Assembly (NCBI GenBank): GCA_017435255.1
Contig: JAFSFI010000002.1
Location: 1-64,000 of the forward strand
Direction of reading: 5' to 3'
Length of the DNA: 64,000 nt
DNA from: Bacilli bacterium
Lineage (GTDB): Bacteria > Bacillota_I > Bacilli_A > RF39 > UBA660
Both the position numbers and the translations under genes were made by a program. Of the stretch, positions 35,267 through 44,713 are shown in pieces. Position 1 is the stretch's first letter. Every line of letters begins with the position of its first letter. Below the pieces are notes generated by a model. That model was not told the DNA's origin. It did no database searches and saw nothing but the letters and a program-made list of their open reading frames with translations.

Positions 35267-37069
35267 ATGAAGAGATTTTTTTTAGGTTTTTTATTTTCAG
35301 TTTTTGTATCTGTAGTGCCAACTGTAGTATTAGCATCTGATTTAACAATAACGGCTATAGGTTCAGCTAATTGGGGAGACTCAACTTTGTTGGAATCAAA
35401 TGGTAAATATTTACTTATTGATGTAACTGGTGGTGAAATAAATGACGTATTAAATTATTTGGAGTCAAATAATATTTCTAAATTTGATTTATATTTATCG
35501 CATTATCACTGGGATCATTATGGTAGGGATAATCAAATGAAAATTGATAATCAAGGAATGAGTTTGATGGAATACTTAATGAGAACATATGATGTAGGTA
35601 CTTTGTATTTGCCGGATGATACGGCAGTCATTGACAATAGCGATGTTTTGTCAATAAAAACTAAACTGGTTGAAGCAGCAAATGATATGTCTATAGGTGT
35701 AGTAACTTTAACTAAGGGGAGTAAATTTAGATTTGGAAGCACTTCTGCAGAAGTGTTATATGTAAATAAAGATAAATCAATAGAAGCTCGCATTAATAAT
35801 AGTTCTTTAGTTACTATGTTTACAAATGGAAATACTAAATATTTAAATGCCGGAGATATAGAGCATTATACAGAGAATAAGATACTAGAAGAAGGTATTA
35901 GTATTTCTGCTGATATATTTAAGTTGAGTCATCATGGATTAAATTATGAAGCAGGAAATCAGGTTTCTAATACTTCAAGTTTTATAAATGCAATCAAACC
36001 TAAATATTCGTATTTTATGCATAACTATCCTAATAATTTATATAAATGTCAACTTAGTATAGATAATTTATCAGGTTTTTCAAATGTTTATATGTCTGGT
36101 ATAAATGGTAATATTACGTTTGTTGTAGAAGATGATATTATAACTCCTATTATAGAAAAGAATGTTAATACTTTAAAAATTAATTATGTTGATAAAGATA
36201 CAAATACAATTTTAGATACTCGAACTTATCAGTTTAATGCACAATTAGGTGAAATACCTTTAAATTATTATTTGTATAACTATGAAAAGCAGTTTCCAGA
36301 TTACACTGTAAGTGGTGGTGTTTCTGCTATTCCTCAAAGTGGTGTGCTTAAAGCAAACACTGAATATACAATATATTATAAAAAGAATCTAGATCAAATC
36401 TGGTCAGAATATATTAATGAGTATCAAAATTCTAGCACAATTAAAGAATATAAAAATTATGGGGTTGATGTAGATATAATATCAACATATAATTCTTTAA
36501 AATTAATTGCTACTAATAAGCACAATGAATTTGTAACTACTTTTACATATAATAATGGTATTTTAACTTATGTTCCGTTAAGTGGCACTCAATTTTCTTT
36601 TGAGCAGTTATCTAATGAAATTATAATGATAAGAGCAGTTATTGAAACTATTTCAAATTTAAAAGGATATGATTCGGAAAAATTATATAGTTGGTTAGAA
36701 AAAAATTCTACTTCTTTGACATTAGAAAACGATGGAATCGAAATGCAAGTTGTAGAATGTGAATTTAATTTAGAAGATGATGCCGTATCAGGCACTACAA
36801 ATGTAGATAGACTCTTGTTATTCAAATTAGATTTAAAAAATGGAATAAAAACATTTGATAATAATTACGAGGAAGAAAAAGGGGCCGAACCAGAAGAGGA
36901 AACCGAAAAAACAGAAAACAAAGATGATAGTGAGAAAGAATCTGAAAAAGACGAAGATGAGATAGAAAATCCAAAAACAATTGACAGTGTTACTTCTGTT
37001 ACATTACTGTCGATAACATTATTTGGTATAACAATATACTCATATAAGAAAAGTAAAAAAAGAGCATAA
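35267..37069 (+). CDS. Secreted metallo-beta-lactamase-fold hydrolase with C-terminal NPKT-type anchor
   Basis: 600 residues. A signal peptide (about 1-24, ending VVLAS) leads to an MBL-fold domain like the ComEC nuclease part: SHYHWDHYG (metal His79, His81, Asp83, His84), AGDIEHY and LSHHGLNYEAG. A MucBP-like beta domain follows (about 305-370, INYVDKDTNTILDTRTY...ANTEYTIYYKK), then an unassigned domain, an acidic Glu/Lys linker (about 535-565), and a tail NPKTID + helix + KKSKKRA. The tail has the shape of a sortase signal with NPKT in place of LPXTG; sortase use is inferred. Possible substrates are extracellular nucleic acids or phosphodiesters. GGAGTG precedes the ATG. Confidence 0.75.
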   Translation: MKRFFLGFLFSVFVSVVPTVVLASDLTITAIGSANWGDSTLLESNGKYLLIDVTGGEINDVLNYLESNNISKFDLYLSHYHWDHYGRDNQMKIDNQGMSLMEYLMRTYDVGTLYLPDDTAVIDNSDVLSIKTKLVEAANDMSIGVVTLTKGSKFRFGSTSAEVLYVNKDKSIEARINNSSLVTMFTNGNTKYLNAGDIEHYTENKILEEGISISADIFKLSHHGLNYEAGNQVSNTSSFINAIKPKYSYFMHNYPNNLYKCQLSIDNLSGFSNVYMSGINGNITFVVEDDIITPIIEKNVNTLKINYVDKDTNTILDTRTYQFNAQLGEIPLNYYLYNYEKQFPDYTVSGGVSAIPQSGVLKANTEYTIYYKKNLDQIWSEYINEYQNSSTIKEYKNYGVDVDIISTYNSLKLIATNKHNEFVTTFTYNNGILTYVPLSGTQFSFEQLSNEIIMIRAVIETISNLKGYDSEKLYSWLEKNSTSLTLENDGIEMQVVECEFNLEDDAVSGTTNVDRLLLFKLDLKNGIKTFDNNYEEEKGAEPEEETEKTENKDDSEKESEKDEDEIENPKTIDSVTSVTLLSITLFGITIYSYKKSKKRA

Positions 37070-37116
37070 TAATGAAGTGAACCCCAAATGATTCACAACA
37101 ATAAAATGCTCTTTTT
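37058..37116 (+). terminator. Terminator after the MBL-fold gene
   Basis: AAAAAGAGCAT at the gene end pairs with ATGCTCTTTTTT (about 37105-37116) across a long loop that contains a second small stem (GTGAA/TTCAC). Confidence 0.65.
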
Positions 37117-37188
37117 TAGTACGAAAATATAATTATAATAGTTAGTTGAAAAATAATAATTATGATATAATTACTTAGAGGTGGCTGT

Positions 37189-38967
37189 ATGGAAACCAAT
37201 AAATATCATGCTTTATGTAGTAATGAAATACTAAAAATAATTAGTTCTTTGGTATCAGATGATTCTAATATAACATCATTAAGTACCGATTATGATAGTT
37301 TATTTAAAGCAGATGATCCAATCAATTTTATATGGCCTATGATAAGCACTTCGCTACTTACGAGTGAGAATTTATATAAATATGATAAATCTTATAAATT
37401 GATATCTGAAAGTACAATAAAGTTAATAGTGGATAAATTATATATGTATCCTCTCGTATTACCTAATGACAGATTTATAGGACCTAGTTTGTTAGATGCT
37501 GAGAACAATATTGCTAGTAGTTTTTTAAATTATATTAATTATGATGTTGTAGAGGCTAGGCATAATAGTTATAGATATGGAAAATATATTTTTGAAGAAG
37601 ATTTTGAACGCGATTTGGTAGAAGATGATTTAAAAGACACTCTTAATAGGTTAAGAAAAGATAGTTCCTATGGTTGCAATGATTCCATAATCGAAGATGG
37701 ATTTATTAATTTAAGAAAGTTTATTGGGATGACTAGAAATGCTTTGGCACATTCTAATTATGAAGCAATTGATGAAAATTATATTAGACTATATCATTAT
37801 AATACTAGCACAAAAAGATTAGATTTTAATGTTATTTTAGAGCCATCTATTATAGTATTAATGGTAGATGAATTAAATGAGATAGCAAGTAATAAATATT
37901 CGAATTTTATGGAAGTATATAGAGATCCTGCTAGTTCAGAATTGTTAGAAGAAAAAATTACTGATGAAAGAATTATTGAATATATGTTGTCGTTTGATAT
38001 GTTTGATGAGGATATTGCGTTAAGCATACTAAATGAAATAAGAAATAAAGAAGCATTTTTAAATGCTTCGACTGAAGAGGATAAAGTAATGGTTATTATC
38101 CAAACAATTTATGAGAGAATTAAACCTATTTATGATACAGGAATTATTCTTAACGATTATTTATATTCCGATGAAGATGGTAGAATACTTTCCGATGAGT
38201 TATATGATAAGTATGGTCTTTTTGATTATTTGAATTCTAAATATTATAGCATTTCTGAAAGTGATACTAATGATATCGTGTATAAGCAAAATAAGTTTAA
38301 GTTTTTGCTATTATCGCTTTTAAACTGTAGTTTGTTAAATAGTTATAATGTTACTGAAGGTAAAGAATTAGATGTGATAGACTTTTCTAAAATGATTATC
38401 GATAAAGAAATTTTTGGGAAGTTTTTAGTCAAGAATGGTCGTAAGACTTTAGAGATAATTAGTTCGTTTGAAAGTCAAATAGAAAAAAATAAAAGAGAAT
38501 GGAAACAAACATCTAAACTTATTGGTAAGAAAAGGGATATCTTAATGAAGCTTGGCATAGATAACGATTATTTTAATATTGTGTTACCTTCTGAGTTGGA
38601 AGAATTAGGTCGTAAGCGAATGGAAATTAGTGCTTCTAGTATTTCGATGGCTTTAGAGGTTGATAAAGCTAAAAGACAAGGGCATATGTATAATTTTGAT
38701 AAAAACTTTTCACACTTTGTTTTTAATCATTTGCGAAATTCTTTAGCACATGGGTATGTTAAGTTTCCTAGTAGTATTGATTTGTCAAATGTTAGTGATA
38801 TGATTATTACTTTTGAAGATTATAATCCTATCGATAAAAAAGAATTGACCTTTAGAGGAACTATAAAATTAGGGGAGTTATTAACTGTTATTACTAGCAA
38901 CACATATGTTAATGGAGTTTTAGGAATGAATGATGATAAAAATGGTGGCAGTTTAGTTAAAAAGTAA
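37189..38967 (+). CDS. Protein with two HEPN-like RNxLAH motifs
   Basis: 592 residues, mostly helical, no signal peptide. Two segments carry the HEPN-type active-site pattern R-x4-H in the RNxxAH form: FIGMTRNALAHSNYE (Arg183, His188) and FNHLRNSLAHGYVKF (Arg516, His521). HEPN domains are helical RNase domains common in abortive-infection and toxin-antitoxin systems, and many work as paired copies. Here both seem to lie in one chain, separated by about 330 residues with a stretch of helices and a Lys-rich coil (about 430-445). No nucleotidyltransferase or methylase partner is adjacent; it is a single-gene unit with its own terminator. A defence role is inference from motifs only. Confidence 0.55.
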   Translation: METNKYHALCSNEILKIISSLVSDDSNITSLSTDYDSLFKADDPINFIWPMISTSLLTSENLYKYDKSYKLISESTIKLIVDKLYMYPLVLPNDRFIGPSLLDAENNIASSFLNYINYDVVEARHNSYRYGKYIFEEDFERDLVEDDLKDTLNRLRKDSSYGCNDSIIEDGFINLRKFIGMTRNALAHSNYEAIDENYIRLYHYNTSTKRLDFNVILEPSIIVLMVDELNEIASNKYSNFMEVYRDPASSELLEEKITDERIIEYMLSFDMFDEDIALSILNEIRNKEAFLNASTEEDKVMVIIQTIYERIKPIYDTGIILNDYLYSDEDGRILSDELYDKYGLFDYLNSKYYSISESDTNDIVYKQNKFKFLLLSLLNCSLLNSYNVTEGKELDVIDFSKMIIDKEIFGKFLVKNGRKTLEIISSFESQIEKNKREWKQTSKLIGKKRDILMKLGIDNDYFNIVLPSELEELGRKRMEISASSISMALEVDKAKRQGHMYNFDKNFSHFVFNHLRNSLAHGYVKFPSSIDLSNVSDMIITFEDYNPIDKKELTFRGTIKLGELLTVITSNTYVNGVLGMNDDKNGGSLVKK

Positions 38968-38999
38968 AAAACCTAACAATTATTTGTTAGGTTTTGTTT
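38967..38999. terminator. Bidirectional terminator between HEPN-like gene and ndk
   Basis: AAAACCTAACAA (38968-38979), loop TTAT, TTGTTAGGTTTT (38984-38995). It carries T runs for both converging genes. Confidence 0.85.
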
Positions 39000-39442
39000 T
39001 TTTTAAGTGTAATATCTTCGTTATGATTTAATTTTAATCCAAAGAATCTTTCAATTTCGATTAAAGCATTTTCTTTTGAGTCTGAACCATGTATAACATT
39101 TTCATTCACTATTTCTTTGTTGCCATAATCTCCTCTTATTGTACCTTGAGGAGCTTCAGAACTTTTTGTTGGCCCCATTAAATCTCTCATACCTTGAACA
39201 GCGTTTTCTCCATATACTATCATAGGTACTACATAGTCAGAAAGCATGAATTCTTTCATTCCTGGATAGAAAGGTTTATCTTTAACGTGTGCATAGTGTT
39301 CGTCTAATATGTCGCCCGTTAGTTTTCTAACATCAAATATTTTAATTTCATAACCTTTACTGTGGATTCTTTTTATTATTTCTTCTGTTAATCCCATTCT
39401 TACACCATCGGGTTTAATCATTATATAAGTATATTCTTTCAT
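38987..39442 (-). CDS. ndk: Nucleoside diphosphate kinase
   Basis: 151 residues, normal size. The enzyme balances nucleoside triphosphate pools by passing the gamma-phosphate through a His. Motifs: TYIMIKPDGVRMG at the start, YAHVKDKPFYPGM, MRDLMGPTKSSEAPQGTIRGDY (two adjacent blocks) and the catalytic His of NVIHGSDSKENA near residue 117. The minus-strand start has AAGGAG. The C-terminal 12 residues, rich in Lys, extend past the typical end and overlap the terminator. Confidence 0.96.
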   Translation of the reverse strand: MKEYTYIMIKPDGVRMGLTEEIIKRIHSKGYEIKIFDVRKLTGDILDEHYAHVKDKPFYPGMKEFMLSDYVVPMIVYGENAVQGMRDLMGPTKSSEAPQGTIRGDYGNKEIVNENVIHGSDSKENALIEIERFFGLKLNHNEDITLKKNKT

Positions 39443-39555
39443 ATTTTTCTCCTTCTTAAGAAAATTCTAAATGTTTTATATTTTGTTGTCAATAATTATT
39501 ATTGTTTGTTAGAGGATTAATATGGATTTTAGTTGTATTTATATGAGCAAACTTA

Positions 39556-39564
39556 TGTTATAAT
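39556..39564 (+). promoter_or_regulatory. Extended -10 promoter of the ABC exporter gene
   Basis: TGTTATAAT, 16 bases before the ATG at 39581; no convincing -35. It rules out the upstream TTG (39533) as the start. Confidence 0.6.
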
Positions 39565-39580
39565 TGTGTTGGTGGTTAGT

Positions 39581-41311
39581 ATGATAGAGACTTTAAGAAA
39601 TTTAAAGAAGGTATACAAATATGGTAAGAAGTATAAAAAAGCATTAATGTATCAATGTATTTGTTGTCTGTTTTTTATTATAGGAAATATTATTTTGCCT
39701 ATTATAGGTGCTAAACAGTTAATATATATAACTGATAATATGTTTGGGCAACTAATTATTGCATCTTTTTTGGTGTTAGTTGTTAATGTTCTTACTCATT
39801 TGTTTAGAGTTTTATTAAGAAGAAACACTCAGGTGTTTTTTAGGGGAACTACAAAAGATTTGCAGGTGGCTTTAGGTAAAGAAATATTAAAAATTGAAGT
39901 TTCTGAAATAGATAAAAATTCAACGGGAATGTTTGTTCAAAGATTAGGGAGTGATACAGACGAGTTGTCTTGTATATTTACTATGGGAATGGGACATTTG
40001 ACCGGTATTTTAACTGATATTGGTATATTTGTTGCAGTATTTATAATTAATAAAGTGGTATTTACATTTTATTTAATATGCTCAATTTTATTAACTGTTT
40101 TTCACTTAATAAAAGTTAAAAGAGTTGGAGAAAAAGAAATATTCTTTAGAGCCCAAAGAGATAAAACTACAGGTCTTACTACTGAATTAATTAGGGGTGC
40201 TAGAGATATTAAAATGTTAAATGCTAAACAATCGTTTATGGATACTTTGGAAGAAAATATTGAAGAATTGTCTCAAAAACAATTTGATACTAGAAATGTA
40301 GAAATGAATTATAATTGTGGAATAGGTATATCCCAATCTATATTTGAATTTATATTGATGATTGTTTTAGTTTATCTAATAAGTAATGATACGTTGATTG
40401 TTGCTAATGCCATAGTTTTATTTTCTTATAGACATAATTTATTAACAAATCTTATGGAAAAAACAGGATTGTTATTAACAGAAATAAAATCCTTTAATAT
40501 TTCTAGCAAGAGAGTATTTGCTATATTAGAAAATAAAGAGTTTAAAAAAGAGAAGTTTGGCAAAAAGCATTTAGATAAAGTAAATGGTGATTTTGAATTT
40601 AAAAATGTTCATTTTGGATACAATGAAAATGAAGTCTTGAAAGATTTATCATTTAAAGTTAAAGCAAATGAAACAGTTGCATTTGTTGGTAAAAGTGGTT
40701 CTGGAAAGACAACAATATTTAGTTTGTTATGTAAATTATATAATGTTAACGATGGTCAAATAACAATAGATGATGTAGATATTAATGAGTTGGATGAAGA
40801 GTCAATAAGAAACAATATTACTATAATAAGTCAAAATCCATATATTTTTAATATGAGTATTAAAGATAATTTAAAATTAGTAAAAGCTGATATAACAGAT
40901 GAAGAAATAAAGAAAGCTTGTGAACTTGCTTGTTTAGATGAATATATAGAAACACTTCCTGATAAATATGATACGATAGTTGGTGAAGGCGGAGTTAATT
41001 TATCCGGTGGACAAAGACAAAGGTTGGCTATAGCTAGAGCATTTATACAAGAAACTGAAATAATACTTTTTGATGAAGCTACAAGTGCACTAGATAATGA
41101 AACACAGTCTAAAATACAACAAGCAATAAATAATTTAAAAGAGAATTATACAATCCTGATAATAGCTCATAGATTATCAACAATAATTAATAGTGACAGA
41201 ATCTTGGTTATAGATGATGGCAAAATAGTTGGTGAAGGAAAACACGAAAAATTATTAAAAACAAATAAAATTTATAAGAATCTTTACAATAGTGAGCAGA
41301 TTGATAAATAG
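39581..41311 (+). CDS. ABC exporter, fused permease and ATP-binding protein
   Basis: 576 residues from ATG 39581. Half-transporters of this type dimerise and pump lipids, drugs or peptides out. The N-terminal type IV membrane domain (about 1-310) has six helices; the ATPase domain has Walker A GKSGSGKTT near 390, a Q-loop ISQNPYIF, signature LSGGQRQRLAIARA, Walker B ILFDEATSALD and the switch AHRLSTI. There is no C39 peptidase domain, so it is not the obvious processing exporter for the double-glycine peptide near 14.7 kb. It stands alone between ndk and an SDR gene. Confidence 0.93.
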   Translation: MIETLRNLKKVYKYGKKYKKALMYQCICCLFFIIGNIILPIIGAKQLIYITDNMFGQLIIASFLVLVVNVLTHLFRVLLRRNTQVFFRGTTKDLQVALGKEILKIEVSEIDKNSTGMFVQRLGSDTDELSCIFTMGMGHLTGILTDIGIFVAVFIINKVVFTFYLICSILLTVFHLIKVKRVGEKEIFFRAQRDKTTGLTTELIRGARDIKMLNAKQSFMDTLEENIEELSQKQFDTRNVEMNYNCGIGISQSIFEFILMIVLVYLISNDTLIVANAIVLFSYRHNLLTNLMEKTGLLLTEIKSFNISSKRVFAILENKEFKKEKFGKKHLDKVNGDFEFKNVHFGYNENEVLKDLSFKVKANETVAFVGKSGSGKTTIFSLLCKLYNVNDGQITIDDVDINELDEESIRNNITIISQNPYIFNMSIKDNLKLVKADITDEEIKKACELACLDEYIETLPDKYDTIVGEGGVNLSGGQRQRLAIARAFIQETEIILFDEATSALDNETQSKIQQAINNLKENYTILIIAHRLSTIINSDRILVIDDGKIVGEGKHEKLLKTNKIYKNLYNSEQIDK

Positions 41312-41333
41312 AAGCAACAGGCGTTGCTTTTTT
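41312..41333 (+). terminator. ABC exporter terminator
   Basis: AAGCAAC, loop AGGC, GTTGCTT, T run. Confidence 0.85.
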
Positions 41334-41422
41334 CATTGTGCAAATTAATATTTTTTTGTAGTTAAATATATATTAGTAAAGTTGTGCTATCATTACTTTA
41401 CAGTTAAGGAGAGGTTTTTCTG

Positions 41423-41450
41423 TTCAAAAAATTTGTAATTATGATAAAAT
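41423..41450 (+). promoter_or_regulatory. Promoter of the SDR gene
   Basis: TTCAAA (41423-41428), 16-base spacer, TAAAAT (41445-41450). Confidence 0.5.
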
Positions 41451-41476
41451 ATACTTAAGAAAGGTAGAGTGAATAT

Positions 41477-42256
41477 ATGGAATTTAATTTTAGCGGTAAA
41501 AAAGCACTTGTTACTGGTGGTGGAAGTGGACTAGGTAGAGAATGTGCTTTATTGTTTGCCAAAGGTGGAGCAGATGTTTTAATAGCTGACTTAAAACCTG
41601 AAAGATGCGAAGAGGTTGCAAACGAAGTAAGAGCATTAGGAAGAAACGCTATTGCTTATCCTGTTGATGTAACTAATTATAGTCAAGTTGCAGATATGTA
41701 TAAGAAAATGGTTGATGAATGGGGAACTGTTGACTTTGTTGTTAATAGTGCTGGTGTTTGCTTAACTGAAGATTTAACTGCACAAAGTTTAAATGATATT
41801 GATTTATCTATTGATGTAAACGTTAAAGGAACAATTTATTCTTGTCGTGAAGCCTTAGCTATTATGAGACCTAAAAAATACGGTAAGATTGTTAATATGT
41901 CTTCAATAGCTGCTAAAGCATGTTTAGGAGGATTTAGTGTTTATAGTGCTACAAAAGCTGCAGTATTAGCTGCAACAGCATGTTTAGGTAGAGAAGCTGC
42001 ATTAGACAATGTAACAGTTAACTGTATTTGTCCAGGAATTATTAAAACAAGTATGTGGGAAGAAATTTTAGACCAATTAGCAGGAGACGATCAAGCAGAA
42101 AGAGACAGAGTTTGGGCAGAATGGAATGCGGGAACGCCAAATGGAAAGCCTCAAGAACCAATAGATATTGCTAATATGGTTGCCTTTCTTTGTACAGAAG
42201 AAGCAAGATATGTAACATCACAAAATATTGGTGTTGATGGTGGATATACATTCTAA
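41477..42256 (+). CDS. Short-chain dehydrogenase/reductase (SDR)
   Basis: 259 residues. Classical SDR layout: cofactor motif TGGGSGLG (14-21), DLKPERC after strand beta-2 (the Asp favours NAD over NADP), NSAGV, the catalytic Ser in NMSSIAAKA, YSATK (Tyr and Lys) and the closing VDGGYTF. It reduces or oxidises a hydroxyl or keto group; related enzymes act on sugar alcohols, acetoin or 3-oxoacyl groups, and the substrate cannot be decided. Composition is richer in G+C and in Ala/Gly than its neighbours, which could reflect high expression or a different origin. Single-gene unit. Confidence 0.88.
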   Translation: MEFNFSGKKALVTGGGSGLGRECALLFAKGGADVLIADLKPERCEEVANEVRALGRNAIAYPVDVTNYSQVADMYKKMVDEWGTVDFVVNSAGVCLTEDLTAQSLNDIDLSIDVNVKGTIYSCREALAIMRPKKYGKIVNMSSIAAKACLGGFSVYSATKAAVLAATACLGREAALDNVTVNCICPGIIKTSMWEEILDQLAGDDQAERDRVWAEWNAGTPNGKPQEPIDIANMVAFLCTEEARYVTSQNIGVDGGYTF

Positions 42257-42277
42257 TTGTGTTCAAGAAATACTAGC

Positions 42278-42308
42278 AAAAGAATAGTAAGAATACTATT
42301 CTTTTTTT
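42278..42308 (+). terminator. SDR gene terminator
   Basis: AAAAGAATAGTA (42278-42289) pairs with TACTATTCTTTT across a four-base loop, then T run. Confidence 0.85.
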
Positions 42309-42340
42309 GTTATAATTTATAATAACAATTATAGTTTTTA

Positions 42341-42349
42341 TGTTATAAT
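42341..42349 (+). promoter_or_regulatory. Extended -10 promoter of the large membrane protein gene
   Basis: TGTTATAAT ending 21 bases before the ATG at 42371. The GTG at 42350 lies within the promoter and is not used. Confidence 0.55.
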
Positions 42350-42370
42350 GTGTATAATAGAGGTGGTCGT

Positions 42371-44611
42371 ATGAATAAACTTTTTAAGACATTAATAATA
42401 TTAAATATTATTAGTGCTTTTATCTTTATGCGTTTACCGATGATGATGATTTTATCGGTTGTTAATGTTTGCTTTTTTCTTTATTTGAATTCTAAGGAAG
42501 TAAATCGGATTTTAGAAAATAAAAACATGGTTTTAGGGTTAGGAATTTTGAATTTTTTAAGTTTTAGAATTATTTCTGGTGCTCTGTGCATAAGTATTTA
42601 TTCTGAACTAAAACATAGTAGTTATCATAATAATATAGATACTAAGGATAACAAACCAAAGATTGATCCTAGAATTAAAAAAATTGATATGTTATTAAAA
42701 CTAGGGGTTGCAATGGTATTTATTGCAGGATTTATTTTTGCTACTACTAGTTGGAATTCTATTAGTCCAATTTTGAAGATGTTGTTGCTTTTGATTGTTT
42801 CTGTTTTATTTATTTTCTTATCTAAGTTTTGCGAAAATAAAATTAAAATAAAATCTACTATATATTTATACTGGATATTAGGGATGGCCTTTTTAATGTT
42901 TATGGTTATTAATGCAGGACTTGATTCTTTGTTTGGTAACTATTTTTCCTTGAATGGGGAAGGGTATTTATTATATGGAATGTTTGCGTTTACAATCTTA
43001 TCTGTTCTAGGTTTTTTATCTTATATTAATTTTAATAATAAAAAGTTTTTGTACATTACATATATTGGTTTTTTAACCGCAGTTATGTTTGTTTTAAATC
43101 ATTATCAATTACCTTTAGAACAAATACTATTTATATTTATTTTACTATTAACTGTCCCTAACTTTATTAAGGTACAAAATGATAACCCCATTTATACTTT
43201 ATATAGATTTTCAAATAAACTTATTATTTTCTTTAACTGTTTATTTATTGTATTAATGGAGTATTATACTAAACAAAATTTATCTTTTGTTATTTTGTCT
43301 TCTTTGCTGTTGGTGTTTAATGTTTATTATTTCATTCATTGTAATAAGGATTCTAATGAATGTAATAGTTGTCCATTGTTGTCATATCTGGCTGTAATTC
43401 CAGTTTTAAACTTGTTAGATGCTGATGTGTCATCATTGTGTTTGTTTACATCAATATTTATGGTTTGTTCATATGCTTTTACTAAGCTTATAAAGAGTGA
43501 AAGGTTATCAAAAGCTTCCCTAATATATTCGAATGTACTAATAAGTATCGCGTTTTTCTTATCACTTTATAGCAAATTTATTTGGCTTCCTCTTGTAACA
43601 ACTGTATTATTAATGACAATTTATATTATAAATAAATATGTTATTAAGAACCACGAAAATACTGAACTATCTTGGCAACCAGTTAAAATATCTATGTTAT
43701 TATTAGGTGCGATGTACTTTTTTAAAGATTTTATAACTTGGTCTAACCTTATTAATTATTGGTTGATTTTAACTCAATTAATATGGATATTAACTTATTG
43801 TTTAACTAGTAAAAAAGAATCTTTGGATATATATCGAAAATATTCGTTAATAATAATTATTAGCAACTTACTTATTTTCCCATTATTTAATAATTTGATT
43901 ATTTTTTCAGTTTTACTTTTGAGTGTAATGTTGTTTTTTGTAGAGGTTCAACGTGATAAAAGTAGGAAACCTTCATATATAAACTTTGTCTTTACTTTAT
44001 TGCTATATAGCATTTTTGCCGGAGTTCACAGTATAACCGATTCATTAACTAATTTTTATCAAGTTCAAATGTTAATTTCTAACATTATAATATTAATCAT
44101 TTATGCAATGTTAGGATTATTTTATAGAAAGGATAAATATAAGTTAAATATATTTTTATTAGCAATAATATTCCCGATTATGTCTTTGTTATCTTCGTTA
44201 AGTGTTGAATGGGTTGATATTATTTTACCTTCAGTTATTGTTTTCTATATTACATTTGTTGTTTGTAAAATAATAAGAAATGAACAGACAAAAGATATGC
44301 TTGCATATTTGGGGTATTCATTTGCATTTATATTAACTATTTTCAATAATAATCCTTATGTTTTGGGTTATTCGTGTATAATCTTATTTGTTTCTATACT
44401 AATAGGATATTTGTCCAAAAAACAAAATGCGCTTTTTAAAACATCAATTGTTATGTTTGGTATATTTGTTATATATCAATTAAAAGAGTTTTGGAACAAA
44501 ATTCCAGCATGGTTATACTTGTTAATATTTGGAATTGCACTAATTGTATTCGCTACATACAAGCAATTAAAACTAGTAGAAAAAGAAAATGATAGTGAAC
44601 AAAAAAAATAA
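42371..44611 (+). CDS. Large polytopic membrane protein, DUF2157-like
   Basis: 746 residues from ATG 42371 (AGGTGGT upstream). About 22-24 hydrophobic helices cover almost the whole chain, with few conserved charged residues. Residues 95-180 (a short soluble loop with PRIKKIDMLLKLGVAM, then ATTSWNSISPILKMLLLL) resemble the start of DUF2157/DUF2339 membrane proteins, whose function is unknown. No transporter signature or enzymatic motif is visible. A small Cys-containing loop (NKDSNECNSCPLL, about 330-342) could bind metal. It is not linked by operon to the genes around it. Confidence 0.6.
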   Translation: MNKLFKTLIILNIISAFIFMRLPMMMILSVVNVCFFLYLNSKEVNRILENKNMVLGLGILNFLSFRIISGALCISIYSELKHSSYHNNIDTKDNKPKIDPRIKKIDMLLKLGVAMVFIAGFIFATTSWNSISPILKMLLLLIVSVLFIFLSKFCENKIKIKSTIYLYWILGMAFLMFMVINAGLDSLFGNYFSLNGEGYLLYGMFAFTILSVLGFLSYINFNNKKFLYITYIGFLTAVMFVLNHYQLPLEQILFIFILLLTVPNFIKVQNDNPIYTLYRFSNKLIIFFNCLFIVLMEYYTKQNLSFVILSSLLLVFNVYYFIHCNKDSNECNSCPLLSYLAVIPVLNLLDADVSSLCLFTSIFMVCSYAFTKLIKSERLSKASLIYSNVLISIAFFLSLYSKFIWLPLVTTVLLMTIYIINKYVIKNHENTELSWQPVKISMLLLGAMYFFKDFITWSNLINYWLILTQLIWILTYCLTSKKESLDIYRKYSLIIIISNLLIFPLFNNLIIFSVLLLSVMLFFVEVQRDKSRKPSYINFVFTLLLYSIFAGVHSITDSLTNFYQVQMLISNIIILIIYAMLGLFYRKDKYKLNIFLLAIIFPIMSLLSSLSVEWVDIILPSVIVFYITFVVCKIIRNEQTKDMLAYLGYSFAFILTIFNNNPYVLGYSCIILFVSILIGYLSKKQNALFKTSIVMFGIFVIYQLKEFWNKIPAWLYLLIFGIALIVFATYKQLKLVEKENDSEQKK

Positions 44612-44713
44612 ATTAAGTGTACAGTTTTGTTTAATATTAAATTTTATATTAATTTAATTTATCAGATAATATTTTCGTGATATACTATTATTAAGGTCGA
44701 AGGAGGATATAAT

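Noticed and set aside
39533-39580. TTG start for the ABC exporter
   Set aside because: It is upstream of the -10 promoter box and not behind a ribosome site.
39581-41311. ABC exporter as processing transporter of the double-glycine peptide
   Set aside because: No C39 peptidase domain at the N-terminus and 25 kb away.
41477-42256. SDR gene as a clear horizontal transfer
   Set aside because: It is richer in G+C and Ala/Gly than neighbours, but this can equally reflect high expression, as for tuf.
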